A program made the position numbers and the translations under genes. The notes below the pieces were generated by a model that had not been told where the DNA came from, made no database searches, and was given only the letters and a program-made list of their open reading frames with translations. From NCBI GenBank assembly GCA_030280995.1, contig JASXTE010000229.1, forward strand, positions 1-64,000: a DNA stretch of 64,000 nucleotides, given 5' to 3'. Positions 47,905 through 58,791 of the stretch are shown here, piece by piece. The stretch's first letter is position 1. Each line of letters starts with the position of its first letter. Source of the DNA: Hemileia vastatrix (taxonomy: Eukaryota; Basidiomycota; Pucciniomycetes; Pucciniales; Zaghouaniaceae).

Positions 47905-48769
47905 TTAACAGAATGTAATCGTAATTCCAGCGTCTGTTGCCGAACTTTGTACTGGAGCTCCACCTAAAAAAGGGGTGAAAGAGTGATAGAGAGAAAAGGA
48001 GAGAGGTTTGAAGGCGAGTCAGTCCTCAGGTTCTTGTCCTTCTCGTTCGTCTCCTTTTGAAACCTACCAGTAGTGGCACTTCCTAAATAAGCACCAGGAC
48101 AAGCTTGAGCACTGTCACCTGTACAAGGACCTGGAGCGGCAGCAGTCGAGCTTCCAGTGAAGGCGAAGTCCATTTGGTAGGTGTATTGGTGGTTACCCAA
48201 TGGAGCACCGGTTTGTGGGTCGTTACCGTCGAGTAGAGAGTAGTCGGCAGCGTTCTGTAGAAAAAAAAGTCATAGAGAGAAGACAAGAGAGAGAAAAGAA
48301 GACAGAAGGACGAGGACGAAGGAAGGAGAGACGAGGCAAAGTCAGTCCAAGCACGCGCTCTCTCTCTATCTAGACCGAAAGTTTAATCACTACTCACTTG
48401 GGTGTTTCCATCAGTGTTGTCTGGGTTGGTCAAGGTGAATTCGACGATACCACAGTTACTGTTGATGAAGCCGACAAGAGAGAATGAAAATCAGAAGACG
48501 CTCTTTGCAAAAGACACGGTTCGAACTCAAAAGCTTACGACCTCTACTCACACTCCTGAAGATTGACAGTTGGCACCAGCGAATCCATCAACCCAAGCAA
48601 CACCACCTAGGATACGGTCGTAAGTTCCAGATCCAAAGGTTCCGGATTGTCCTTGGTAAAGGAAGACAGCGTTTCCGCTACCACAGTTGTTGATCAAGTT
48701 AACGTTGTGGGATTCAGCAGCGACTCCAGCGACGAAGGCAGCGGCAGCGACGAAAGAAGCAATCTTGAA

Positions 48770-48772
<3 letters not shown>
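47905..48772 (-). CDS. Small secreted glycopeptide/thaumatin-like protein
   Basis: Four exons on the minus strand, 48772-48552, 48458-48398, 48254-48068 and 47963-47905, give exactly 176 codons (175 residues). A signal peptide is clear (MFKIASFVAAAAFVAGVAA, cut before ESHN). The mature part starts HNVNLINNCGSGNAVFLYQG, has several Cys (NCG, ANCQ, NCGIVEF, GPCTGD, ACPG, TFC) and ends DAGITITFC. This layout, with N-terminal NxCG and C-terminal ITFC, fits the fungal glycopeptide/PR5-like secreted proteins common in basidiomycetes. Their role is unclear; proposals include cell-wall association and host interaction. A (CAA)-type repeat directly precedes the ATG. At least three partial copies lie within 5 kb on the 3' side. 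Confidence 0.83.
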
Positions 48773-48808
<36 letters not shown>

Positions 48809-48809
48809 G
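48773..48809 (-). repeat. CAA/ACA trinucleotide repeat in the 5' leader
   Basis: About twelve GTT units on the plus strand, read as ACA/CAA repeats directly before the ATG of the secreted protein. Unstructured CAA leaders aid ribosome scanning in yeast; a role here is inference. Repeat number may vary among strains. Confidence 0.8.
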
Positions 48810-50393
48810 AGAGAAGAGCGAGCGAAGAAGATGGAGAAAAGGAAGTTGAGTCGAATACGCTCGCTTTTATACCTTTTCTCTCGTTCTCGTACGGCGATTT
48901 CTTTCTGTCTATTCCTGCTATGCAAGTCCTGCGTTCTGCCGTAAGGGTCAAACACGTACATTCTGGTTTAGATAGGCATCATCGAAGATTTAAAGCCATC
49001 TTCACCCTGAGTAGTGTGATCTTCGAGCTCGAACGTTCGTCAGAGGTCGGCGGCAGAAGAATCCTGCAAACGCCAACCTACGGCTCACCCACAGCCTCTT
49101 TCCTGCGGCAAGACCTCAGGTACATGATATATCGATAGTATCTATGACATAAATATATAGAGTTTTTGTCGGCGTAAGGTCCACGTTAAGGGTCAGCTCC
49201 TCACGAGGCAGTCGGAGATAAGGGAGATAGCAGTTCGAGCTCACTTGCCACGAGCTCGAAAGCTCGTCTCTGCTCAACGTGTCGAATTATCGATCGATCG
49301 AATCTTCTCATTTCTGCACCGATAAAGTTCAATTCCTGCTCTTTTTGTTGAGTGAAGACATGTTCAGGGGAGGATGGTATGTGAAAGAAACTGACGACTC
49401 TGCTCGAGAAGCCCTATGCCCTGTCTTCAGTCAACTTTCTTCTGTTTTGGCTGTTCGACCCAAATAGTCTCGACTGAGTGTGATCGAAGGACTTGAACGC
49501 AGAAATTCTTCTATTCAATTCATTAATCTCGTACAAGTGCGTGCTTTTGATGATGCGGAGACGTCAGGGGAATCAACTTCGTTCATCGACGACTGTCGAC
49601 AAGGTGCTTCGAATTGAGAGAGGGTCGATTTCACCAGCCAGCCAGAGCAAAGTCTGACAGCCAGTCAGACCAATACAGCCTTGCAGGATCCGACTTTCCA
49701 AGCCAGTTACAAAGTAGGTACCGTTTCTCTACGGATTTATTCTAGACGGACGAGGCTGCAAGGTGAGAAAAAGACTTGAGTAGCAAAAGTTCTGAAGCGT
49801 GAAGCTCTGACTTTTTTGGAACCCTTAGACCTGGAAATGAGACTGAAAGCTAAGTCCGCTCACAAAGTATGTCTATGTGATGCTTCATCGAGTAGCTGTG
49901 GAAGTAGAGGATGTTCGCTCTGGGTGAGTAGTCTTGAAGAGATCGACAAAGAGTAGAGCGACTCACTCTTGCTGTCTTCCGACTTCAGAATCATTGGTAG
50001 ATCAAACGAAGCTCTCGGATAGGTTGAGAGAATCTTGAGTTTCCGACCCACAGCTGTGGCTCTATTACGAAAAGGTTCGGAATCGGTTCTCTGAGAAGAA
50101 GAACAAGGTGCAGTCTTTCAAAGACTTTCTCAAGCTTGTACCTCGACAACTCTCCGATCCTTGCCCTATCCTTGGAAGCTCTTGTGGAGCAACCTGTATC
50201 CTAGGAATGGATCCTCAAAGGAGACCAGGCGAACGAGTGAGTCCCACCAAAATATACTCGTTGATCCTTTGTTCGCTCATCGCTGCGCACCAGCTTCGGC
50301 ACCTGTTTCGAAAAGAATCAGACACTGACACACTTCCAAGACATATTAAGTAGACGATTTCTTTTCCTTTGAATCCTTTTCTTCTTCTCCTCA
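48810..50393. other. Long intergenic region
   Basis: About 1.6 kb. The part next to 48810 holds the glycopeptide promoter. The plus-strand Cys run (around 48770-48810) is a shadow of the trinucleotide repeat. A frame at 49860-50051 (minus) and one at 50108-50353 (plus) have no recognised features. GCCAGCC/GACAGCCAGTCAGACC repeats at 49635-49670 are short. Nothing supported. Confidence 0.4.
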
Positions 50394-50903
50394 ATGTCCT
50401 TGGAAATGCTACGAGGTTCTTTGAGAAGCGCAACAGCTACACGCTCGATTTCGAGATCCATCTCGACTCGAAACCTACTCCTTGCTACCAACAATCTCGC
50501 TCGGAACAAGGTCACTCCTACTCTTCTCAACTCATCAATATTAACGAGAAGCTTTTCAATCGAGTCGATCAACCAAAACCAAGCACCTCCAAGTGCTAAA
50601 CCGGAAACTTTCAGCTTCAACGGATCTGATTCTCTTCCCAAGTCTCCGTCTTCTTCGACGCCTGACTATATGAAGGCCAAGTACAACGACAATGAGACCA
50701 AGGAAATGGTGGCTATAGGGATGAAGTTACAAGAAATAGAAGGGAAAGTGGAGGAGCTGCGTTCATCTTCTGATCGCGAGAGAAGGTCGAATTGGTTTGT
50801 AGTGATCACAAACGGTTTAGTGGCATGTTCAGTGACCCTTTTCTTGCAACGTTACTTTGAACATCAAGAAAATGAGAAGGTGGTACACGTAAGACATGAT
50901 TGA
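50394..50903 (+). CDS. Probable mitochondrial single-pass membrane protein
   Basis: Single exon, 169 residues. The first 55 residues are rich in Arg, Ser and Thr with no acidic residue after position 4 (LRSATATRSISRSISTRNLL), typical of a mitochondrial targeting sequence. A short coiled coil follows (MVAIGMKLQEIEGKVEELRS, about 105-125) and then one helix (WFVVITNGLVACSVTLFLQR, about 133-152) with a polar tail. I do not recognise the family. The layout resembles small inner-membrane proteins with a coiled coil before the anchor. Fumarase, also mitochondrial, follows on the same strand. Confidence 0.6.
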   Translation: MSLEMLRGSLRSATATRSISRSISTRNLLLATNNLARNKVTPTLLNSSILTRSFSIESINQNQAPPSAKPETFSFNGSDSLPKSPSSSTPDYMKAKYNDNETKEMVAIGMKLQEIEGKVEELRSSSDRERRSNWFVVITNGLVACSVTLFLQRYFEHQENEKVVHVRHD

Positions 50904-51234
50904 AGCATCATTTCCCAGTCCGTCTATCTCAAATCTGTCACTTTGAACCTTGATCTTTTGTCCCCCACCTTCCTTGTCATCTCCACCTCTCAACACATGA
51001 GTTAAGTATTTGTAGTATATCACCACTCATCTCGTAATCTCCAACGATCCGAAGCAGCTCTTCGACTGAGAAGTGAGGATCGAAGTAGCGGCGGGGGAAG
51101 GAGTGATTCGGAAGGGATGATAATTTCTGACCACCAGCGACGGAGAGATTAGGACGGGAGCCCAACTTTTTCTTCTCGATTTGCTTCCATCTTGCGTTTC
51201 TCTCCCTATTCCCTTAATTCTTATTCCTCCAAGA
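50904..51234. other. Intergenic region upstream of fumarase
   Basis: 331 bases, presumed fumarase promoter and leader with a pyrimidine-rich end (51170-51220). Nothing else recognised. Confidence 0.4.
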
Positions 51235-53703
51235 ATGTTTTCAAGAACATTAACTCGAACAGTTTCAAGGGTGAGCTTCCATTCTAATCTCCTCTTAGCT
51301 CCCTCTTTGCCTCTCTTGCCTTCACAACCGAAAAAGCTAAAACTTCTTGTTCCACAACCAACACATCTCTCTCTCTATCTCTTTGCTCTTACTCAGTCGA
51401 TTCCTCGAAGCACATCAACGATAAGAACATTTTCATCTTTCAATCCTTCAAGAATGTCTGCCACTCCTTCAGCTCTCTCCAACAAGACTGGTATCAGAAA
51501 AGAAGCTGATACCTTTGGTCCTCTAGATGTCCCGGCTGATAGATATTGGGGAGCTCAGACTCAGCGGTGAGTATCAAAGAGATGTGCATGAGTATTGACA
51601 TAGAGAATAAGGGCAATTTCGATAGCTTAGAAGCAAGGATCAGTAGAGAAACTGTTCTTAATGAGCTGCATTTCGGATCATCTTTTCTCTACCTTATGCT
51701 CTTGGTCTCTTTCTTCCTCTACTTCTCTTGGCTGCTATGACTGTCATCTGTTTGTCACTTATCTTATACTATCCAACCTTGACTCCTCAGCTCTCTTCAA
51801 AACTTCGACATTGGTGGACCTTCAGAGAGAATGCCACCTCCCTTGATCGAGGCCTTCGGTGTCTTGAAGAAGGCTGCTGCAAACGTCAATCAGACTTATG
51901 GTCTCCCAAAGGAGATCGCAGATGCCATCGGAAAGGCTGCGGACGAGGTGAGTTTGATCATAGAGAGAAGGGAGCAAAGGAGCTGGAAGATATCGAAAAG
52001 AGCGGGGGAAGGACGAGGTGGAGAAGGATCAATGTAGAAGGATATCTGAAGATCGAAGCTTTAGAATACTATCTAGATTATTCCAAGAGATCCTAGTGGC
52101 AGTTTAGAGATATTCCTTAGTGCTGAGAGCGGGATTCTCACTTTGTCCTACCCTTCCCCACCTTCCACTCTCTCTTCCGAAATTCCTTCTTCAACAGGTC
52201 ATCAACGGAACGCTACATTCTCACTTCCCATTGGTCGTCTTCCAGACTGGGTCGGGTACTCAGACTAACATGAACGTAAACGAAGTCATCTCCAACAGAG
52301 CCATCGAGATTTTGGGTGGAGAGCTAGGCTCAAAGAAGCCAGTCCATCCAAATGACCACGTCAACATGAGCCAATCCTCCAACGATACGTGAGTAGTACG
52401 AATATCAGGAAGTAATGTAAAGTTCTCTGGTAGAGAGATAGAGCTTCTCGAAGTCGAGCACACGCCATTGGATTCGATTCGAATTCTGACTCTTCTACTT
52501 TCGTCCTTTTCCCTTCTCTTTCTCAGTTTCCCAACAGCCATGCACGTAGCCTCAGTCCTTCAACTAACCAAGAACCTCCTTCCAGCTCTAGTCGATCTCC
52601 ACAAAGCCATCGACGCCAAAGCCAAAGAATTCTCTTCAATCATCAAAATCGGTCGTACACATTTACAAGATGCAACTCCTCTAACATTAGGACAAGAATT
52701 CTCTGGATACGCAATGCAACTAGAGAATGGAATCTCAAGAGTCAAGGATGTCTTACCAAGATTGAGAATGTTAGCTCAAGGAGGTACAGCAGTCGGAACT
52801 GGTTTGAACACTTTCAAAGGTTTCGATGTCAAAGTAGCAGCTGAAATCTCCAAATTGACAGGAGAAGAGTTTGTAACTGCACCAAACAAATTCGAAGCTC
52901 TAGCTGCACATGATGCATTTGTAGAAGCAAGTGGAGCATTGAATACTCTAGCTTGTTCTTTCATGAAGATTGCAAATGACATTAGATTCTTAGGTTCAGG
53001 TCCAAGATGTGGTTTAGGAGAATTGTCTCTACCTGAAAATGAACCTGGTTCTTCAATCATGCCTGGAAAAGTCAATCCTACTCAATGTGAAGCCTTGACT
53101 ATGGTAGCTGCTCAAGTCATTGGAAACAATACTACAATTTCCGTCGCTGGTTCAAGCGGTCATTTCGAATTGAATGTTTTCAAACCTGTCTTGGCCAAGA
53201 ACCTTTTGAGTAGTATTAGATTATTGGCTGATGGCGCTAATTCATTTAGAAAGAATTGTGTCGAAGGTATTAAGGCTAATGAGGATAGGATTGGTAAACT
53301 TTTGAACGAAAGTTTGATGTTGGCTACTATCTTGAACAGTCATTTGGGTTACGATAGTGAGTACTTGATTGATTTTCTTTGCAGGATAAAGCCATTCTGC
53401 ATCTTTGATTATGATTATTGACTCCATCTTCTCTATCATTCCCTCTCTCGCTTCTCCAGACGTCGCCAAATGTGCCAAGAAGGCTCACCACGAAGGAAAG
53501 ACTTTGAAGGAGGCCACTGTCGAATTGGGACTTCTCACTCCAGAGGAATTTGACGAAAAAGTCAGACCTGAATTGATGCTTGTGAGTAGAGAATCGAAGC
53601 TGAGGAGCGTCGACTTTGTTTTGCCTTCACTGACGGCTTTGCCTATCGACCTGCTCTTCTTCAACTTCTCCCACAGGGACCTGACGATCCACCATCAAAG
53701 TAA
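51235..53703 (+). CDS. FUM1: Fumarate hydratase, class II
   Basis: Seven exons, 51235-51270, 51397-51566, 51791-51947, 52198-52388, 52527-53356, 53460-53581 and 53677-53703, total 1,533 bases (510 residues) with all phases consistent. It interconverts fumarate and L-malate in the TCA cycle. The first about 30 residues are a basic mitochondrial presequence split by intron 1. Then come [38 protein letters not shown], the catalytic [17 protein letters not shown] and the signature [15 protein letters not shown], ending GPDDPPSK. A second in-frame ATG at 51454 (MSATPSA) lies just after the presequence and could start a cytosolic form, as fumarase has both locations in fungi. No frame breaks. Confidence 0.96.
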
Positions 53704-54201
53704 ATCAACGAACAATTTCTCATTCATTAGATGCCTTGCAACTTTAGAGCAAGCTTCCCACTTCAACCTCCACCTTTATCTAACGTCTAATTCTTCTTGA
53801 AAACCCAAACATCATCTCTCTTGTATCTTGTCTTTCATTATTTAGAATTCACTTGTCACATGTTATTGAACAGAGTAGAGAGAAAAAGTATCAATATCGA
53901 GGGAGTGAGAACTGAGAAGCACCTCGATTCAAATGTATGCGCTCATAATGACGTGGAAGACAACATCTCTGCTTCCGCTTTCGAGAGCCGATTTCTCTTC
54001 TCTTTGTTGTGATTCCGCTTCGAGATTTGCTGCTTTTCTAAATTTGGAGGAGGGGTCCTTTGTTTGCACAGCATGACGAGATTCGAAGCCCGATCTCGAG
54101 AAGAATCAAAACCTTCTGATTTTCCCTTTCTTCTTCTCTGTTCTCCTCACCTTACATCCTTCCTCTTTCTCATCTCATCTCACACGGCATCTCTAATCAT
54201 C
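53704..54201. other. Intergenic region, fumarase to ferritin-like gene
   Basis: 498 bases: fumarase 3' flank, then a CT-rich leader (54120-54180) of the next gene. No coding motif. Confidence 0.4.
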
Positions 54202-56072
54202 ATGAAGACTTCAACTTTCCTCTCCTCTGTCCTTCTAGCTCTCTCTGTCTCTGCTTCTCCAGTCGTAAAAAGACAGGAATCCACCTCTTCCGCTGCAGTC
54301 GAATCCGCAACTGCATCTTCTTCTGATTCAGTTCCTTCCTCAACTGTCTCCTCAAGTGCTGCTGCTTCCACTGCAACTGGTTCTTCAGCCAATGTAACCG
54401 CTCCAGCAGCTGCTTTGAACGATACCCAAATCCTTCAATTCGCCTTGACTTTGGAACATCTCGAAAATGGTGAGTGTCTGTCTCAATCTTTGGTTCTGAA
54501 TTTGTTCTCTGCTATCATTTTCAGGCATCGGAAAAGTTTAGAAGGGATCTTGAAGGAGAGGCAAGGAATGGCAACCTCTGGAAGAAAGGCATTCGACACT
54601 GCGGGGTTGATGTGGAGGTCTTCTCGGCCTCTCTACTCTTCTTCCACAAGAGTCTGAGCAACCTGAGAAATGGACCGAATGGATTTGCTCTATCGAAAAC
54701 GAAATTCTGACCTTTGAATGGAGGAGGAAGAGGCGAAGAAAGTTATGGGACCCTCTCGCCACCAAGCTTACACCCACCTCTCTCTTCTCTCTCTCACACA
54801 CAGCATTCTACAATGCATCCATCTCAAAGTTCTCTGAAGAGGACTTCCAAGAAGCTGGATTCAATGGAACCACTCGTGACCAAATCTACGCAATTGGACA
54901 AGACGAACAGAGCCATGTCGACTTCTTGACTGCTGCTCTTGGAAACTCTTCCGTTTCTCCTTGCGAGTACGATCTCTCCAGTGTCACTGATGTTCAATCC
55001 TTCTTGGCCACCGCTCAAGTCTTGGAAGGTGTTGGTGTGAGTACTCCAACTCGATCTCTCTGTATCCCTCTACAAACTTGAACTCTCTTTTGACACAACT
55101 CCTCCTTTCTCTTCTCATTCTCAGGTCTCTGCTTACCTCGGAGCTGCCAAGTTGATTATGGACAAGGCTTACCTCGAAGCTGCAGGTTCAATCTTGACTG
55201 TTGAATCTCGTCATCAATCCTACATCAACACTCAAGTCAACTCGACTGGTAATGCCATTCCAGCTGCATTCGACACTCCTTTGAACGCCACTGAAGTTTA
55301 CTCTTTGGCTGCTCCTTTCATCAAGTCTTGCCCTGACAATTCCACCTTGCCATTCAAGGCTTTCCCAGCTGCCACCATTTCTTTGGCTTCAGCTTCTGGT
55401 TCTTCGAACTCTACCTCTGGCTCCAACTCTACTGACGTAAACCCAACTGGTTCAAACTCTACCGACATCTCGGACGCTCGTAACTCTACTTCTTCAGCCA
55501 ACTCTACTTCTTCAAGTGTTATCACCCCTGGATCTCAAGTTAGCATCAAGTACGACAACACTTTGACTCAATCTCAAGATGGACAAAACGCTTCAACCGT
55601 TTATGTCGCCATTGTTTCTGGACCAACTGCTCCAACCTTCTTGCCACTTCCAGAGGATGGAACCATCACTCTTCCAGCTAACATCACCGGTGGACAGTGA
55701 GTGTATGAGAAGCATCTTTTCGACTCTCGACATTGAGTCTTTCTTAAAAAGAAACCATCGCTGACTTGTGGTTTCATTCTCATCGTTCTTCATTCCAGAT
55801 TCTACGCTATCGTCACCTCAAGCAACGAAACCGTTTCTGATGACACTGCTCTCGCCATTGGTGCTGGTCAAGTCGTTGTACCTCTACCAAAGGCTCCAGC
55901 AGCAACCGGTAGCAGTTCAAACTCTACTTCTTCATCATCTGCCGTTGAATCAGCTACCTCTTCTCTCTCCGAATCTGCTACCTCGCTTCTTTCAGCTACT
56001 CAAACTGGTGGGCTAGCTTCTTCAGCTGCTTCTGGAGCTTCTTCAGCTGTCTCTGCTCAACCAACTGCTTAA
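54202..56072 (+). CDS. Secreted ferritin-like protein (Rds1-type)
   Basis: Four exons: 54202-54469, 54804-55036, 55135-55696 and 55799-56072, about 445 residues. The signal peptide is MKTSTFLSSVLLALSVSASP, followed by a KR site (VVKRQ) that a Kex2-type protease could cut. A Ser/Ala/Thr-rich stretch follows. The ferritin-like domain spans about residues 70-230: ILQFALTLEHLENAFYN, AIGQDEQSHVDFLTAAL, VLEGVGVSAYLGAAKLI and AGSILTVESRHQSYIN, with the E..EH, DEQSH and ExxH pairs expected for such helices. Rds1 in fission yeast is a stress- and starvation-induced member; the reaction is unknown. The N-glycosylation-rich Ser/Asn linker (55400-55520) and Ser/Ala C-terminus suggest a wall or secreted location. 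I see no clear GPI signal. Confidence 0.85.
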
Positions 56073-56629
56073 AAGAAGTCACACACCTTTCCCTTCGCCG
56101 AGATCTGGAAAAGATGGACATTCACTTTCTGCTCAAATAGAAACCTCCTCTTGTAAAAAGCCCTTTCGAGTCTTGACTTTCCCTCTTTATTCCTTTCGAT
56201 TTGTAAATCTTTATTTGTCTCTCTTCTCCATTGCTTTTGCTTCGCCGGCACTTTGCTTGGGCTTGACCTCTACGCACTCTCTTTATGTTCGGATTGTTCA
56301 AATATCCCTTTCACAGAGATATCTCTTTTGTAAAACCTTTCTTCCCGTTTGCAACTAATCACTCTTTTTCCAAACAAGCAAGGTGTCGAGTGAAGTACTC
56401 AGGTGCGATTTCGAAAGTGGAATGTGGATGGAACATGGAAAAGAAGAAGTTTGAAAGCCAAAGATGATAAAGATTGACTGAGCCAGATTTGCAGGTGAAA
56501 GGAGAAGAATCGAAAATGAATCAAAGAGGAGACGAAACAGAAAGGGATGGAGTGGTCGAGAAGGAAGATGGAAAAATTGGAAAAGCTGCTTCTTCGTTCT
56601 CAACCACTCACTCCTCAAATCGAAACACG
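56073..56629. promoter_or_regulatory. Upstream region of F-box-like type-1 copy C
   Basis: The last 230 bases match the type-1 upstream strips of copies A, B and D. Left of about 56500 the match is only with copy A, and no type-2 partner gene is present on the minus strand. The minus-strand frame 56666-56355 is conserved among copies only because the strip is; it does not look like a protein. Confidence 0.5.
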
Positions 56630-58142
56630 ATGCAACCAAGCGAACAAGCGCGAGGAGAATTAGCAATTATCAAGAAACGAGCTACTCTGGATTCAATCCC
56701 AGAAGACGTCGCTCTACTCCTCGTCCAGGTGGTAAAAGGATGGGGATTAGAAGGCAAGACCATGGGGGAAAAGGAAAAGGCAAGAAAGTGAGTCGAGTCT
56801 TGGTTCTCTCATTCCGACTTCCCTAGTGTATGGTTGGACAAGAGGTCTGATGATACTCATATCTTCGCAAACTTTCAACAGGACGAGAGACTCTACTCTG
56901 AGAGCGATCGCTCTAAGTTGCAGAGAAAACTTCCGTTTCTACTTCCCCGCTCTACTTCAAAACGTCACAATCGATACAACCAATTTAATCAGCATTCAAA
57001 GTTCATTCCAGAGGTAGAATTACGGGCATCTAGTCAGATCACTCCACATCAAATCGTTGTCATCTGGACTCAGTGAACCGGAAGCATCTCTTCTCTTAGA
57101 CGACATCGCAGCAAATTCTGGACTGCCTTCTTCAGTAGATTACAATGTCAAATTTGAGCACGGGCTCAGTATGGTCTTGACAAGTATCTTTCGCAATTCT
57201 CCTTCAATAGAAACTCTGATCATTGAGTCATCCAATTACATTCGCGGTTTATTTTTCAAGCGTCATACATTCCTCACCAATTCTCTCAAGAAGCTCCACA
57301 TTAACGCAGAGAAAGAGAATCCAAACAACTTGTCAGGAAGGAACAGCTTATGGCTGCTGATTTTCGTCCCTTCACTTTCAGAGGCAGCGCTGGCAATCGA
57401 CATTTGCATTCTACAGGACTTTCAATTTTTGCTGGAATTTGGTGATACGGTCGAAGGTTTATCTCGGGTTTCTAAAGTCTCGCTGCACATCAAGTTCATT
57501 TGGAATGATGCAAAGCCAAAGACGTGGTGGGGATTGGAAGGAGCTCATAGATATTCGGCTCAAGGGAATCAGAAGACGTTCGCGGTTTCTCAACTTCTTC
57601 GTTGCGTGAACACAACTCAACTTGTTTCACTCGAGATCGTTGGAAATTTCGAGGATCGAAGAAAAGGAGACTCAACGTTCTTGTTCCCGGAATGCTTGAC
57701 GGTTCTTCAGCGATCATTCAGCTCGCTCTTACATCTTAGATTATTCGGCTTGGTAGTCAGAGAGGAAAGGCCATATAGTAACTGTCTTTCCGACTTCAAG
57801 TCTCTGAAGATGTTAACTCTAGATGGTAACACTTTGGGTGGGCTTGACCTTCACGGTCCAAAGTTTACTGTTCCCTCTAGCTTGGAAATTATCTGGTTGC
57901 CTTGTTATCACGACAAAAAATTTTCAGCTGAGGATTATTTACTTCAGTTCATCAAGATGAGGAGCTCATCTTTGCCCAAATTCAGAGAGATGGTAGTTCC
58001 TAAGGCTCCTGTTCTTGATGGTAAATTAATTGGGAACGTAGAAGAGTGGACTCGCAAGAGAGAAAGGCTAGAAAAGGAAGAGGTCTTTACGAGTGGGAGG
58101 GTCATTTTGAGGAAGGCTGAAGAAGAGGAAATGAGTGAGTAA
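56630..58142 (+). pseudogene. F-box-like/LRR type 1 copy C, one nonsense codon
   Basis: Exon 1 is 56630-56787 and exon 2 is 56882-58142, with the 94-base intron placed as in copy A. The F-box-like half (TLDSIPEDVALLLVQVVKGW; RDSTLRAIALSCRENF) and the leucine-rich half (FGDTVEGLSRVSK, TWWGL, SAQGNQKTFAVSQLL, FTSGRVILRKAEEEEM) are both well kept. A TAG at 57015-57017 stands where copy A has GAG in the same FQR(E)N context, a single G-to-T change, and the frame is open on both sides. The product would stop after 98 residues. Otherwise this is the copy most similar to D, and both contain CCATATAGTAACTGTCTTTCC. A spliced bypass of the TAG was considered; no suitable sites are apparent. Confidence 0.68.
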
Positions 58143-58791
58143 ATGAGAGTTTCTTCATTCGTCCTGATCATTTAGGACAGTTCAGGAGAGATGCTGACGA
58201 AGTCGCTTTGCGTCTCTCGCGTGTCTCATGTTCCGTCCAGTTGGCGACGCTTCCAAGCCCGGTGAGGTCTTCCTCTCAACTCTTCGTTGGGTCTCTTCCT
58301 AAAGATTGCTTCGGTTTAAGGGTCAGGACTCTTAGCTGGAGACAATTCCGAGACGAAGATGTGGGAAAATGAAATCACTGGACTGGAGGTTGAAGACGGT
58401 TTCGTCTTTTCTTGTCTTCTTGCTTTGGTTGGTCGTGTAGACGGTTTTTGGGCAATTTCAATCTTTCAAGCTCTTCTTCGACTCTATTGTTCTGCGTTTG
58501 AGAGAGCTTAGAATAATAGTTTTCAAACATCTACTTTTCTTTTCTCTGCAAGTCTTTTGTTACGTCTCGAGGGCATCACGCTCAGACTGGATTCTAGACA
58601 TGCATATTTCAGAGAGAGTGATTGGAGGCAGCAAGATCAAATTTCGAGGAACTGGCAAGAAAACTCGAGAGAAAAACAGGGAAAGGGGACAGCTTAAGGG
58701 TCGGATGCAACTCTGAATTGAGAGGGAAAAAAAAGATCAAAACGGAAGAAGAAACGGAAATGACAAAGACTATTCGAGTTCTCATGATTCA
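58143..58791. other. 3' flank of copy C, convergent with type-2 copy D'
   Basis: The first about 370 bases match the 3' flanks of copies B and D (GAGATGCTGACGAAGTCGC, GGTGAGGTCTTCC, CTGGACTGGAGGTTGAAGAC). They may hide a last exon with a hydrophobic segment. The rest (58520-58790) shows nothing recognisable. Confidence 0.4.

Noticed and set aside
48647..49138. Plus-strand frame with a run of Cys residues, and neighbouring poly-Val and poly-Gln frames
   Set aside because: All come from reading the trinucleotide repeat in other frames; they overlap the secreted protein's first exon.
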